DNA of 64,000 nucleotides from positions 2,542,001-2,606,000 of the forward strand of contig NZ_CP110396.1 in assembly GCF_029910215.1 (NCBI RefSeq), read 5' to 3'. The position numbers were made by a program, and so were the translations under genes. This document shows, in pieces, positions 1 through 9,588 of this stretch (positions are counted from its first letter, which is position 1; each line of letters begins with the position of its first letter). The notes beneath the pieces were generated by a model that made no database searches, was not told the DNA's origin, and worked only from the letters and a program-made list of their open reading frames with translations. Origin of the DNA: Paraburkholderia sp. D15 (GTDB lineage Bacteria > Pseudomonadota > Gammaproteobacteria > Burkholderiales > Burkholderiaceae).

Positions 1-686
1 GCGCCGTCCGGTTGGTGGGCCGTCCAGATCGCGGCAATCGCGAAAGGCGAGGCGATCGGCGTGCAGGCCGGGTGCGTGGCGAACGGCGTGTGGAGCAGAT
101 CGCCGGGGTTCAGCGCGGCCCACCGTTCAGCGCTCAGCGTGGCGGCGTCGGCGGCGAAATAGGCCGTGTGCAGCGCCCATTCGAGACGCGCGAGGTCCGC
201 GAAATAACGGTAACGCGGGTCCGTTTCATAAGCGTCGACGAAATCCGGCAGCATCGCGCCGAAACGGTTCAGGTCGCCGCTTTGCGACGGATGTTCGCGG
301 GCGTAGCCGCGCGAGAGCGCATCGAAGTAGCCTTCGCCGACCAGCGCCAGCAGCACGGGGTAGGCATTGGCGAGTGCCGCGCGGCGGTTCGCGTCGATGT
401 TGTGGCGGTAGAGGTCGAGGCGGTGGCGTTGCAGGGCGTCGCTGTCGTTGTTGCTGTCGTTATCGTTATCGTTGTCGTTTTGGCCGGCGCTGGGGCGTCG
501 CATCGGTGCCGATGTTTGCGCGGACGCCGACGCTTGCGCGGGAATGGTCGCTCGCGTGGGCGCTCGCAGTTCCGCAAGCACGGGCTGCGACTCGCCTTCC
601 AGCGATTGCACGAACAGCCGTTGCAGCGATTCAGGAGAGGCGGCCACGATCTGCCTCCCGATGTACGGCGCAACCCGGTGTTTCAT
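1..686 (-). CDS. bufC: BufC/HvfC-like DUF2063 protein, partial (C-terminus beyond window)
   Basis: This is the DUF2063-family partner of the MNIO enzyme encoded just upstream; in bufferin systems this partner presents the precursor peptide to BufB. The frame is open from the ATG at 686 to the window edge. It begins [10 protein letters not shown], followed by a helical [11 protein letters not shown] segment, then [21 protein letters not shown], typical of the DUF2063 N-terminal domain. The start overlaps the last 56 nt of bufB in another frame, which suggests translational coupling. A low-complexity Asn/Asp run (about 437-481) sits between the first helix and the conserved domain and looks like a flexible insert. 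The family call is secure from its position beside bufB and the motif; the C-terminal part is not visible. Confidence 0.85.
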   Translation of the reverse strand, partial: MKHRVAPYIGRQIVAASPESLQRLFVQSLEGESQPVLAELRAPTRATIPAQASASAQTSAPMRRPSAGQNDNDNDNDSNNDSDALQRHRLDLYRHNIDANRRAALANAYPVLLALVGEGYFDALSRGYAREHPSQSGDLNRFGAMLPDFVDAYETDPRYRYFADLARLEWALHTAYFAADAATLSAERWAALNPGDLLHTPFATHPACTPIASPFAIAAIWTAHQPDG

Positions 687-1527
687 CCATGCCCACCGCC
701 GTCGCCTGACGTTCGCGCGCGCGACGCGCTTCGTCGAGCAGCACGTCCAGCGCGGGCAGCCGGGTATCCCATTCGATCAAGACCGGCAATGCGCCGAAGC
801 GTTGCAGCGCGTAGTCGTACAGCGCCCACACCGGGTCGGCGACGCGCGAGCCGTGATCGTCGATCACCGCGACGTCCGTCACCCGGTGACCCGCCAGATG
901 AATCTCGCCGATCGTGCCGGGCTTCAACGCATCCATGGCGGCGCGCGCGTCCTCGCCGTGGTTGCATTGATTCACATACAGATTGTTGAGGTCGAGCAGG
1001 ATGCCGCAACCCGACCGTTTGGCGAGTTCGGCGAGGAACGCGGTTTCGCCGTACTGGTCGTCGTTGAATCGCACGTACGTGGAGACGTTTTCCAGCAGAA
1101 CGGTGCGGCCGAGCGCATCCTGCAACTCGCCGACGCGGGCGCACAGCAGCGCGAGCGCGGCGTCGGTCAGCGGCATCGGCAGCAGGTCGTTCAGATGACC
1201 GTCGACGGTGGCGCCCCAGCATAGATGCTCAGAGACGAGCGCCGGCTCGATCCGTTCGACCAGACGGTCGAGTTTCGCGACATGCGTTCGGTCGAGCGGC
1301 GAGGCCGAGCCGAGGCCGAGACCGACGCCGTGCAGACTGACGGGCAACTCGCGGCGCACGCTTTCCAGCACGTGCAGATCGAAGCCGCCGTCGCCGAAAT
1401 AGTTTTCGCTATGCACCTCGACCCAGTCCACCGGCGGCGTGGCCGCGAGGAAGTCGCGGTAGTGCGCGTGCCGCAGGCCGATGCCGGCGCCGCGCGGCGC
1501 GCCTGGGAGGAGGGCGGCGTGGTTCAT
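631..1527 (-). CDS. bufB: BufB, MNIO-family (DUF692) RiPP-modifying enzyme
   Basis: A 298-residue DUF692 protein, a TIM-barrel multinuclear non-haem iron oxidative enzyme. Members of this family modify cysteines of small precursor peptides; in bufferins they are reported to form thiooxazole groups that bind copper. Visible landmarks in order are [13 protein letters not shown] (residues 14-26), [44 protein letters not shown] and EIHLAGH, which supply the His, Glu, Asp and Asn metal ligands expected of the family. It lies 46 nt downstream of the precursor gene bufA and overlaps bufC. Length matches the family. The copper role is inferred from the precursor type and the copper genes upstream. 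Confidence 0.93.
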   Translation of the reverse strand: MNHAALLPGAPRGAGIGLRHAHYRDFLAATPPVDWVEVHSENYFGDGGFDLHVLESVRRELPVSLHGVGLGLGSASPLDRTHVAKLDRLVERIEPALVSEHLCWGATVDGHLNDLLPMPLTDAALALLCARVGELQDALGRTVLLENVSTYVRFNDDQYGETAFLAELAKRSGCGILLDLNNLYVNQCNHGEDARAAMDALKPGTIGEIHLAGHRVTDVAVIDDHGSRVADPVWALYDYALQRFGALPVLIEWDTRLPALDVLLDEARRARERQATAVGMDETPGCAVHREADRGRLS

Positions 1528-1573
1528 CGCGGCATGGTTCGCAAGGCGTTGGCCCGTGCGGCGAACGAGGATA

Positions 1574-1837
1574 TCAAGCCGGCTTGGCGTCGAACTTGCC
1601 GCCGAGCTTCTGGCAGGTGCCCTTCGGCACGGTCTTGAAGTCGCCCTTGTCGTTGTCGACTTTCGCTTCGCCCGCGCAGTCGTGCACGCCGGTCTTGCTC
1701 GCGCAGTCGTTCTGACCGGCCTTGGCGATGCCGTAGCACTGCACCTTGTCTTCCGCGTGCGCGGCGGTGAGGGGGGCGACGGCGAGGCCGGCGAGAGCGG
1801 CCGCGAGCAACGCGGGCCGGCCGAGTTTCGGGTTCAT
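1574..1837 (-). CDS. bufA: BufA-type bufferin precursor (DUF2282)
   Basis: An 87-residue secreted peptide with an N-terminal signal ([19 protein letters not shown], cleavage about residue 28). The short mature part has four cysteines at about 34, 45, 54 and 75, in the contexts VQCYG, GQNDCAS, HDCAG and KGTCQKLGG. This four-cysteine pattern is that of DUF2282 bufferin precursors, the substrates of BufB. The ATG at 1837 is chosen because AGGAG lies just upstream and the signal peptide begins there; a longer frame upstream lacks such a site. The peptide would be modified in the cytoplasm and exported to the periplasm to bind copper. Induction by copper is inferred, not shown. Confidence 0.92.
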   Translation of the reverse strand: MNPKLGRPALLAAALAGLAVAPLTAAHAEDKVQCYGIAKAGQNDCASKTGVHDCAGEAKVDNDKGDFKTVPKGTCQKLGGKFDAKPA

Positions 1838-2001
1838 GGTGCTTCTCCTGGTGAGTGGCGCCTGGCGGCGGCGCGCGAGTGTAAGCCCGTGATCGGGTGG
1901 CAGCGGCACGAGGGCCGCCATTGCGCGGCCTGGTGGCCATGCGTGGCATGCCGCGCATCGATAGACGGATTTTAAGCGCGCGGCGCGGCCTGTCCAGTCC
2001 G

Positions 2002-2472
2002 TTACTGGCTCATCGTACCCGCGCTTTTCACCGCGCAGGCGGCCGTCACCTTCTGGCCGTTGCTGAACGAGAAGGTCAGCGGAATCGTCGCGCCGACCTT
2101 GAGCGGCTGCTTCGGCTGTTCGAGCATCGCGTGATAGTTGCCGGGCGCGAATGCCAGCGTGCCGTGCGCGGGCACCGCGACCTGCTCGACCATCTGCATC
2201 GACGAGGTGCTGCCCTGGCTCTGCGTTTGATGCAGCATCGCCATGCCGAACGCGGCCGAACTGATGCCGACGAGGTTCAGCGGCTCGCCGCCGGCGTTAT
2301 GGGCCTTGAAGTAGCCGCCCGAAGGCAGGTCGCCGGGCAGCGCGCGGATCCAGCAATCGGAGACGCTGGCGGGTGCGGAAGCGGTCGGTGCCGTCGCGGA
2401 TTGCGCGGCGAAGACCTGAAGCGATGCGCCGCACAGCAAGGTGGCGAGGAGAAGGTGACGCGATGAGTTCAT
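2002..2472 (-). CDS. PCuAC-family periplasmic copper chaperone
   Basis: A 156-residue exported protein with a signal peptide ending near residue 22 (LQVFA/AQ). It carries the Cu(I)-site pattern of PCu(A)C (DUF461) proteins: His81 in MLHQ, Met92/Met94 in SMQM, then His114-Ala-Met116 in the GNYHAM loop. Such proteins hold Cu(I) in the periplasm and deliver it to cytochrome oxidase or other targets. There is also a Cys40 near the start of the mature domain. It lies 147 nt after the PepSY gene and 164 nt before bufA on the same strand, so it may share a copper-responsive transcript with them. Confidence 0.92.
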   Translation of the reverse strand: MNSSRHLLLATLLCGASLQVFAAQSATAPTASAPASVSDCWIRALPGDLPSGGYFKAHNAGGEPLNLVGISSAAFGMAMLHQTQSQGSTSSMQMVEQVAVPAHGTLAFAPGNYHAMLEQPKQPLKVGATIPLTFSFSNGQKVTAACAVKSAGTMSQ

Positions 2473-2619
2473 GACGTGCTCCGTGGTCGGAAATGATTCG
2501 TTAAGGTTGGCTACGTTTCGCTGAGGTGTCGCCAGGGTTCGACGGGGTTCAGCCAGGGTTTCGATGAGGCCGACGCCGTCGTTGCCATCGACGCGATCGG
2601 CTCGCCCGACAAAAAAACA

Positions 2620-4233
2620 TCAGGCCGTTTGCCGCGCGCCGCGCCCCACAACCACGCGGTCGATCAGCCATACAGCCAGCAGCGTGCCGCCCATCAGCGG
2701 AAACACGATGCCGAGCAGCACGAGGCCGGTTTTCCAGCCGCGCATCGGCGGCGCGGCGCGTTCACGCGACGGCGCCCCGAGCGCGCGTTGCGGACGGCGC
2801 TTCCACCACATCACGGCGCCGGTCACCGCCATCGTCGCGAGGCCGAGCGAGATCGCCGCGCACAGCAACTGGTTGGCGAGGCCGAAGTAACGCCCCATAT
2901 GCAACGACGTGCCGTACGACACGGCCTTCGAGACCGCGCCGTAGTCGTCGTAACGGATGTCCTTCAGCACCTTGCCGCTGTACTGATCGATGTACATCGT
3001 GCGTTCGGTTTTCGGATCGTCGGGGAAGTAGGAGACGGTGTAGACGCCGATCGGCGAGGTGGGCAGCACGATGTTGTAGCCGTCCGTCACGCCGAGCGAG
3101 GCAAGCTGCGCGACGATGCGGCCGAGCGGCAATGGTTGCGCTTGCGCCTGTGCCTGCGTTGGCGAATCGACGCCATCGACTGAAGCAGGAGCAGAAGCCG
3201 AGGCCGGCGCCGAGTTAGGTACGCGAGAATTGCCGACCGCCCACGGCGTCTGCGGCAATGGCAGATCGTCCATCACCATGCCGGGCATCGAATCCATATC
3301 GCCGCCGTGGGCTGCGTGTTCATCGGCGGCCATGTGGGAGGCGCGCGCGGCGTGCCCGTGTCCGGAAGGCGCCGCGCCTTCCGCCGCGCCTTCCGCCAGC
3401 TGCGCGTGTTGAGCGCCTTGCGCGCCCAGTGCACCTTGCGCACCGCCGGGCAATACCGACCGAAACGACGATCCACCCCACGCGCCCGGCGGTGCGCCGA
3501 GATTCGCGGCGGTCGCGAGCGCCTTGAACTGCTTGCCCCACGAGCCAGTCCACGGCAAGCCGCTCAGCACGAATGCGAGCGCGCCGAGTGCGAGCCAGAT
3601 GCCGAGCACCGCATGCAGGTTCTTCCAGAACGGCCGGCCCTTCAGTGCGAGACGCGGCACCAGCGCGTCGCGCGCGGTGGTTTTCCCACGCGGCCACCAC
3701 AGCGCGACGCCGGTCCCGATCATCACGAGCGTCCAGCAAGCGGCGAGTTCCATCAACAGCTCGCCGGGTTTGCCGAGCAGCAGCTTGCGATGCAGCATGC
3801 GGTCCACCTGCATGAAACGATGCTCGACGCTGAGCGTGCCTAACACCTCGCCCGTGTACGGATTCAGATAGACGCTCTGCTTTTCGCCGTCGACGAGACG
3901 GAACACGAATTCCGTGCTGCGATCCGGCGCGGTCGATATCGCGGCGGTCACCGCGACGGCATCTTTCGGCATCGCCGCGCGCGCTTTGCCGAGCAGCCTG
4001 TCTTCGGTCAGTCTCGGGCTCGCCTGCGGTGCGACGATCAAGCGATGCGGATACAACAGAGGTTCGATCTGCGGCTGGAAGCAATACAGCGTGCCGGTGA
4101 TCGCGAGCACGACCAGAAACGGCATCACGAAAAGGCCCGCATAGAAGTGCCAGCGCCACAGCGTCCGGTAGCCGGGATGGACCGTGCCGGTGCCCGTGGC
4201 CGAGGTGCTGCGTTGCGCGGTAGTGGTGGACAT
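2620..4233 (-). CDS. PepSY-associated transmembrane protein with His/Met-rich insert
   Basis: A 537-residue inner-membrane protein of the PepSY_TM (PiuB-like) family, usually found beside TonB receptors and thought to act as a metal or flavin-linked reductase/permease. Five hydrophobic segments are visible: about residues 30-52, 160-182, 205-228, 448-473 and 505-530. The large periplasmic region between the third and fourth holds the PepSY domain. Within it lies a His/Met/Asp-rich stretch (GHGHAARASHM, DEHAAHGGDMDSMPGM) unlike the normal family and well suited to Cu(I)/Cu(II) binding. The gene follows the TonB receptor by 65 nt. The family is certain; copper specificity is inferred from the insert and neighbours. 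Confidence 0.88.
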   Translation of the reverse strand: MSTTTAQRSTSATGTGTVHPGYRTLWRWHFYAGLFVMPFLVVLAITGTLYCFQPQIEPLLYPHRLIVAPQASPRLTEDRLLGKARAAMPKDAVAVTAAISTAPDRSTEFVFRLVDGEKQSVYLNPYTGEVLGTLSVEHRFMQVDRMLHRKLLLGKPGELLMELAACWTLVMIGTGVALWWPRGKTTARDALVPRLALKGRPFWKNLHAVLGIWLALGALAFVLSGLPWTGSWGKQFKALATAANLGAPPGAWGGSSFRSVLPGGAQGALGAQGAQHAQLAEGAAEGAAPSGHGHAARASHMAADEHAAHGGDMDSMPGMVMDDLPLPQTPWAVGNSRVPNSAPASASAPASVDGVDSPTQAQAQAQPLPLGRIVAQLASLGVTDGYNIVLPTSPIGVYTVSYFPDDPKTERTMYIDQYSGKVLKDIRYDDYGAVSKAVSYGTSLHMGRYFGLANQLLCAAISLGLATMAVTGAVMWWKRRPQRALGAPSRERAAPPMRGWKTGLVLLGIVFPLMGGTLLAVWLIDRVVVGRGARQTA

Positions 4234-4298
4234 GAAATCCTCCTGAAGCTCAATGGTGGTCGATCGTTCTCGTGCGTTCTCGTGCGATCACTCCGCGC

Positions 4299-6668
4299 TT
4301 ACATGCGCAGCTTCGCTTCCACGTAGAACGTACGGCCCGGATACGGGTGGTAGACGAAGTAGCGCTCGTCGAACAGGTTGTCGACGCCCACGCCGATCTC
4401 GCTCAGCTTCGTCGGCCTGAACGTGAATTTCGCATCCACCACGGTGTACGAACTGGTGCCGCCGAACACGTCCGGATTGGTATCGGTATTGGTGAGCGTG
4501 TTGTACTGGCGGCCCGAATAACGCGCGGCGAGCGTCATGGCCGCGCGTTCGTCGAAGCGATAGGTCGCCGCGAGATTCACGCGCCACAGCGGAATCCGAT
4601 AAAAGTACTTGCCGACGCTGGCCGGGTTCTGCGCGTTGGCGAGAATCTTCGACTGCGTATAAGCGACGCTGCCGATCAGATCGAGTCCGCGCACGAAGAC
4701 ATCCTCGCCCGAATAGCTCGTCTCCACGCCGCGCGACCGTACCTTGCCGATGTTCTGGAAGTTCGTCACGTTCGGGATCACGGTCGTGTCGGTCTGGCTG
4801 AAGATCGTGTTCTTCACGTCGTCCTGAAATAGCGAGAAGCGGAACACGCCGTTCCAGTGCGCCCATTCGGCCGTGAGTTCTTTCGAGAGATCGTCCTCGG
4901 GCTTCAGGTTCGGATTGTTGTTGACGATCGACGAGCCGTTGATTTGCCCCTGGAACAATTCGCTGACGGTCGGAAAGCGGTACGCGCGGCCGATCGACGC
5001 GCGCAAGGTCAGATCGTCGGTGACATCGAACGACAGCGACGCCTTCGGCGAGAAGTGCTGCTGGCTCACGTCGGCATAGGGCAACGCCTGGCCGCCCAGC
5101 GCCTGCGATCCGCCATACGCCTGCCAGTCTTCGTAACGCACGCCGTAGACGAGTTTCCAGCGCGGCAGAAAACGCCATGCATCCTGCGCGTACAGCGCCT
5201 GGGTCTGCGTCTTGCCGCGGAACGCGTTGGCGAAGGTGGTGGCCGCGCCGTCGCGCCAGAACAGCGTGTTGTAGGTCTCGTTGTCGAGGAAGTAGTTGTC
5301 GAAGTGATAGCCGAAGCTCAGCGTGTGATTCAGCAGGCCGGCCTGCTTCGTCGCGGGCGTGTACGTGCTGCGCAGATCGAGCGTTTTCCAGCCGGTGCCG
5401 TCGCCGAACGTCACGCTGCCGGGACCGTTGCCCGGCGCGCCGGACGCGGCGGTGCGCGCGATGCTGTTGCTGACGTCGTAGTACGAGGCGATCGCCTCGG
5501 CATTCCAGCCGGTCGCATAGCGTGTTTTCAGCGACACGCCATACAGCCAGTTCTCGCTGTAGCCGAGACTCGGCGCCAATGCCGCCGCCGGAATGGTGTA
5601 CTCGTAGCCGCCGATCGCGACCTTGCCGCTATACACCGGATTGCCGTTCGCATCGCGCAGGAAGGTGGACGACCGGCTGTTGTAGTTCTGATGCCAGTAG
5701 CCGAGCGTGAACGCGCCTTGCAGCGTCGGCGTGAAGTCGTACTGCATCTTCAGCTTGAACTGGTCCTGGATCGTGTGTTCGATGCCTTCACCGTTCACGC
5801 CGAGCACCACGGTGCGCGCATTGGTCTGGTTGTTGTACACGTACGCGCCAGTGACGGGGATGTCGCCGGCTTTCGCAGGTGTCGACGATTGCGCGAGCGT
5901 GGCGAACTGCAGCGGCTGGCTGGTGTTGTCCAGATGGTTCACATCCAGCCGGAACGAGAACTTGCCGACCCGGTTGCCGAGCGACGCGCTCGCCTCGCTG
6001 CCGTTGAAATTCTGGTTCACGCCGAACAGACTGAAATGCTGGGTGAACGCCTTGAGGTCGGCGCTCGCCTCGAACTGCTTCGGCATACGCGTGCTGATCA
6101 GCACCGTCGCGCCGAGCGAATTGCCCGGGTACAGCGCGGAAAACGGTCCGTAGATCACGTCCACGCGCTGGATCTCGTCGGGCGACACCATCGACCAGCG
6201 CGGCGGAAACGAATAGCTGTTGCCGAGCAGATTGCTGAGCAGCAGACCATCCGCGTAGACGAGGCCGCGCGCGCTTTGCGAGTTGCTGGTGCCGCGCACC
6301 GCGATGATCGAATTCAGATCGCCGATGAAGCGTTTGCGCACGGCGAGGTTCGGCATGTACTTCAGCACGTCCTCGGTATTGACGACGTTCCAGTTGTCGA
6401 ACTGGTCGCGGGTCACGGTTTCGACCGAGGCGGGCAGGTTCGGATCGACCGCGCGCGACGCGCCGGCCGCGCTGGCGGTTGCGTTCGCGGTGACGTTGAC
6501 GGTCGGCAGCGAGGCTTCGGCGGTGACGGTGTCGGCGCGGGCCGCCGTCGACACGAACGCGGGCAGCAGCGCGGGGACGAAGGCCGGAATCGCGGCGGGC
6601 AGGCAAAGAACGCCGCGCGCGGCACGGCGGGCGCGAGCGGACAGTCTTCGCGAGGCGAAGAGAGACAT
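4299..6668 (-). CDS. TonB-dependent outer-membrane receptor
   Basis: A protein of 789 residues from the chosen start. After the signal peptide comes the plug domain (ASVETVTRDQFDNWNVVNTEDVLKY... with VRGTSNSQ and QRVDVIYGPFSALYPGN), then a 22-strand-type barrel with the conserved NPNLKPED motif and the closing VGVDNLFDERYF segment. It imports a metal or metallophore across the outer membrane using TonB energy. The ATG at 6668 has AAGGAA six bases upstream; an in-frame ATG at 6674 abuts that site and is less likely. Position between DUF2946 and PepSY genes in a copper cluster suggests copper or copper-complex uptake, but substrate cannot be read from sequence. Confidence 0.92.
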   Translation of the reverse strand: MSLFASRRLSARARRAARGVLCLPAAIPAFVPALLPAFVSTAARADTVTAEASLPTVNVTANATASAAGASRAVDPNLPASVETVTRDQFDNWNVVNTEDVLKYMPNLAVRKRFIGDLNSIIAVRGTSNSQSARGLVYADGLLLSNLLGNSYSFPPRWSMVSPDEIQRVDVIYGPFSALYPGNSLGATVLISTRMPKQFEASADLKAFTQHFSLFGVNQNFNGSEASASLGNRVGKFSFRLDVNHLDNTSQPLQFATLAQSSTPAKAGDIPVTGAYVYNNQTNARTVVLGVNGEGIEHTIQDQFKLKMQYDFTPTLQGAFTLGYWHQNYNSRSSTFLRDANGNPVYSGKVAIGGYEYTIPAAALAPSLGYSENWLYGVSLKTRYATGWNAEAIASYYDVSNSIARTAASGAPGNGPGSVTFGDGTGWKTLDLRSTYTPATKQAGLLNHTLSFGYHFDNYFLDNETYNTLFWRDGAATTFANAFRGKTQTQALYAQDAWRFLPRWKLVYGVRYEDWQAYGGSQALGGQALPYADVSQQHFSPKASLSFDVTDDLTLRASIGRAYRFPTVSELFQGQINGSSIVNNNPNLKPEDDLSKELTAEWAHWNGVFRFSLFQDDVKNTIFSQTDTTVIPNVTNFQNIGKVRSRGVETSYSGEDVFVRGLDLIGSVAYTQSKILANAQNPASVGKYFYRIPLWRVNLAATYRFDERAAMTLAARYSGRQYNTLTNTDTNPDVFGGTSSYTVVDAKFTFRPTKLSEIGVGVDNLFDERYFVYHPYPGRTFYVEAKLRM

Positions 6669-6749
6669 GAACATTTCCTTGATGCATTGAACAGACGACC
6701 GCGCGCGCCCGCACGAGGGCGGCGGCAACGCGGTCAGGACCGGCAGCGA

Positions 6750-7157
6750 TCAGAAAACGACGGGTGGGGCGCGCGGGCGTCCGGACGGGAACGCGCCAAG
6801 CGGCGTGTAGCGGGTGGAGAGGGTGGGCGGTGCGGTGCCGGCGAGCGTCAGCGCGTGTTGCGGCGCGACGGCGGCGAGCGTCGGCATGGCGACGTGGTGT
6901 TCGAGCAGATGGCAGTAGCCGCAGGCGCCGAACGCGTCGTCATGGCTCAACTGCACCGGCGCGGGCTTGGGCGTGGCGATCAGGGATTGGTCCGCCACGC
7001 CGAGGCTGCGTGGCACCAGCGTCGAACAGAGCGCGGCAATGGGTTCGTGCGCGCGGTTCGACACCAGCAATTGACTCACGAGCGGCGCGAACACGACCAG
7101 CCACATGGCGACGAGGCCAAGCCAGGCGGTCAGGTGGTTGCGGGCGCGTTGGGTCAT
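6750..7157 (-). CDS. DUF2946 family protein
   Basis: A 135-residue protein with an N-terminal membrane segment (WLGLVAMWLVVFAPLVSQLL) and a short extracytoplasmic domain containing the family CGYCHLLEHH motif, a likely metal site. DUF2946 proteins typically precede TonB-dependent receptors in copper-related clusters; here the gap to the receptor is 81 nt. It is the first gene of the minus-strand cluster, so the promoter should lie in 7158-7424. The Pro/Arg-rich C-terminus is unstructured. Function is unknown; a role in copper handling at the membrane is inferred. Confidence 0.82.
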   Translation of the reverse strand: MTQRARNHLTAWLGLVAMWLVVFAPLVSQLLVSNRAHEPIAALCSTLVPRSLGVADQSLIATPKPAPVQLSHDDAFGACGYCHLLEHHVAMPTLAAVAPQHALTLAGTAPPTLSTRYTPLGAFPSGRPRAPPVVF

Positions 7158-7424
7158 GAGTTTGAAAGTAAAAGCGGGGCGATTCTAGCATCGACGCGTG
7201 ATCTTTTCTTTCGTGATGTTGGCTATAGCGCTGGATTAGAGGGGCGAACACCGCTCATTTCCACCCGTTGCCGGCGGGCGGATTAGCTTAATCTGCGTGC
7301 TACACGTTCCGCATTGCGCGCGCTGCGGCGGTTTGCCGCGGCGCCTTGTGGGCGGGGCTTTGTGCCGGCTTTCTGGCGGCGTGACGGCGCCCCACGCCAG
7401 GCCGATTTTCTCGCTCCACGACTC

Positions 7425-9566
7425 ATGACCACCACGCAGACGACCGACGCTTCGATTACCGATCTCAACCAGCAGGCCGTCGCGCTCTGTTCGACCGGAC
7501 AGTTCGCCGACGCGTTGGCACTCGTCGCGCCGGTGCTTGAAGACGCGACGATCCCCGCCGACGCGCGCGCCGATGCGTTGAATATCGCCGGCGCGTGCTC
7601 GTTTTCGCTGCGCAGGCTGGAGGACGCGGAAAACTACTGGCGCCAATGCGTGCAGATCAAACCCGGCTACGCCGAGGTGTTCGACAGTCTCGGCATGCTG
7701 CACAAGTCGGCCGGCAGATTGTCGGCAGCCAAGACGATGTACCGGCAACTGATCGCGCTGCGTCCGGACCGCGCGGATGCGCACCACAACCTCGGGCTCG
7801 TGCTCTACGGGCTCGGCTACAAGGATGAGGCTGTCGAGTCGTACCGTCAGGCGCTGGCACTGCGTCCGGATTTTGCCGAGGCCCACTATCACCACGCGAT
7901 GGCGTTGCAGGAATTGCGCCGTCCGCAGGAAGCCGAGGCCGCGTACCGTCAGGCGCTGCTGGGTCTGCCCGGTCATGCCGAGGCGCACAACAACCTCGGC
8001 AATGTGCTCGTGGAACTCGGGCGACCGCTCGACGCCGACGCCGCTTACCGGCAGGCGCTGACCCTGCGCCCGCAGTATCCGGAAGCGCTCAACAACCTCG
8101 CCGGCGTGCTGAAGGCGACCGACCGCCTCGTCGAAGCGGAACTCGCGTGCCGGCTCGCGCTCACGCTGCGCGCCGATTTCGCGGAAGCGCATCTGAACCT
8201 CGGCGCGGTGCTTAACGAATTCACGCGACTGCCCGAAGCGGAAGCCGCGTATCGCGAGGCGATCGCGTGCCGTCCGGATTACGCGGAGGCGCATTACAAC
8301 CTCGGCATCGTGCTCGCGAAACAGGAGCGTTTCGGCGACGCCGAGCGCGCGTATCGCGAGGCGATCCGTCTGCGGCCCGACATCGTGCATGCGCATAACA
8401 ACCTGGGCTGCGTGCTGCGTTTGCTCGACCGCTTGCCCGAGGCGATCGAGTCGTTCTCGCGGGCGCTCGCGCTGCATCCCGATCTGGCCGAGGCGCACTA
8501 CAACCTCGGCGCGGCGGCCGCGCAACTGGGCCGTCTCGCCGAAGCGGAAAGCGCTTACCGTCGCGCGCTCGCCTTGCATCCCGCTTACGGCGACGCAAGA
8601 TTCGGGCTCGCGGTATTGCTGCTCAGCATGGGACGTTTCGAAGAGGGCTGGCGTCTGTACGAATTCCGCTATTTCCAGCCGGGCTTCGTGCATCACAAGA
8701 CACGCGAGATGCTGGGTTGCCCGCAGTGGGCCGGCGACACGCTGGCCGGCAAAACGTTGCTGGTGTGGCAGGAAGACGGTCTCGGCGACATGATCCAGTT
8801 CAGCCGCTATTTCGCGTTGCTGAAGGCGCAGGGCGCGAAACGGATCGTGTTTGCGTGCATGCCGGCGTTGCATCGGCTGATGGCATCGGTCGACGGCATC
8901 GACATGCTGGTCGATCACGATACCGCGCTCGCGGACATGGACGGCTACGATTGCTGGACCAGCCTGATGAGCGCGCCGCACTTTCTGCGCACGGAGGTCG
9001 ATACGATTCCGCGCCCCACGCGTTTGCGTGCCGAGCCGGGTGAGGTCGAACGCTGGCAGCCGGTGCTGGAGGCGCTGCCGGCGGGCCGCAGGATCGGGCT
9101 GGTGTGGAAGGGCAACGTGGCGCACCACAACGACGCGAACCGCTCGGTTCCGTCGCTCGCGTTGCTGGCGCCGTTGTGGAGCGTGCCCGGTTTGAGTTTC
9201 GTGAGTCTGCAGAAAGGACAGGGCGAAGACGAGGCACGCCATCCGCCTGCCGGTCAACCGCTGCTGCATCTCGGCTCGCAGGTGACGGATTTCGCCGATA
9301 CCGCCGCGATTATCGAACAGCTCGATCTGGTGATCTGCGTGGATACGTCCACCGCGCATCTGGCCGCGTCGCTCGGCAAACCGGTTTGGGTGATGCTGCC
9401 GGAGAAGGACCTCGACTGGCGCTGGATGCACGAGCGCAGCGATTCGCCGTGGTACCCGCATACGGTGCGTCTATTCCGCCGCGCGCCGAACGAAGATTGG
9501 TCGATGCCGATCGAACGCGTGCGGCAGGCGTGCGTCGCGCGTTTTGGCGTAGACGTACCGCGTTAA
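7425..9566 (+). CDS. TPR protein with C-terminal glycosyltransferase-9-like domain
   Basis: A protein of 713 residues from the ATG at 7425; the frame is open further upstream but those codons look non-coding. From about residue 10 to 390 it is a run of roughly eleven 34-residue tetratricopeptide repeats with the AEAHYNLG...YRQAL.L.P consensus. The C-terminal 300 residues resemble the ADP-heptosyltransferase/GT-B fold: GKTLLVWQEDGLGDMIQFSRY, RIGLVWKGN, then DLVICVDTSTAHLAASLGKPVWVMLP near the end. Proteins of this build are common in Burkholderia and are thought to glycosylate proteins or surface polymers, but no substrate is known. It stands alone, convergent with a LysR gene 22 nt away. No good Shine-Dalgarno site is visible, so the start is uncertain. 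Confidence 0.87.
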   Translation: MTTTQTTDASITDLNQQAVALCSTGQFADALALVAPVLEDATIPADARADALNIAGACSFSLRRLEDAENYWRQCVQIKPGYAEVFDSLGMLHKSAGRLSAAKTMYRQLIALRPDRADAHHNLGLVLYGLGYKDEAVESYRQALALRPDFAEAHYHHAMALQELRRPQEAEAAYRQALLGLPGHAEAHNNLGNVLVELGRPLDADAAYRQALTLRPQYPEALNNLAGVLKATDRLVEAELACRLALTLRADFAEAHLNLGAVLNEFTRLPEAEAAYREAIACRPDYAEAHYNLGIVLAKQERFGDAERAYREAIRLRPDIVHAHNNLGCVLRLLDRLPEAIESFSRALALHPDLAEAHYNLGAAAAQLGRLAEAESAYRRALALHPAYGDARFGLAVLLLSMGRFEEGWRLYEFRYFQPGFVHHKTREMLGCPQWAGDTLAGKTLLVWQEDGLGDMIQFSRYFALLKAQGAKRIVFACMPALHRLMASVDGIDMLVDHDTALADMDGYDCWTSLMSAPHFLRTEVDTIPRPTRLRAEPGEVERWQPVLEALPAGRRIGLVWKGNVAHHNDANRSVPSLALLAPLWSVPGLSFVSLQKGQGEDEARHPPAGQPLLHLGSQVTDFADTAAIIEQLDLVICVDTSTAHLAASLGKPVWVMLPEKDLDWRWMHERSDSPWYPHTVRLFRRAPNEDWSMPIERVRQACVARFGVDVPR

Positions 9567-9588
9567 TCGAATCGCCGAACCTCCGCTT

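Noticed and set aside
4857..7286. A long plus-strand frame opposite the TonB receptor
   Set aside because: High-GC antisense frame; its composition (Arg/Val/Ala-rich) and lack of domains mark it as the shadow of the receptor gene.
7236..9461. A 741-codon minus-strand frame opposite the TPR gene
   Set aside because: The repeated protein on the plus strand explains it; the antisense frame shows only reflected TPR periodicity.
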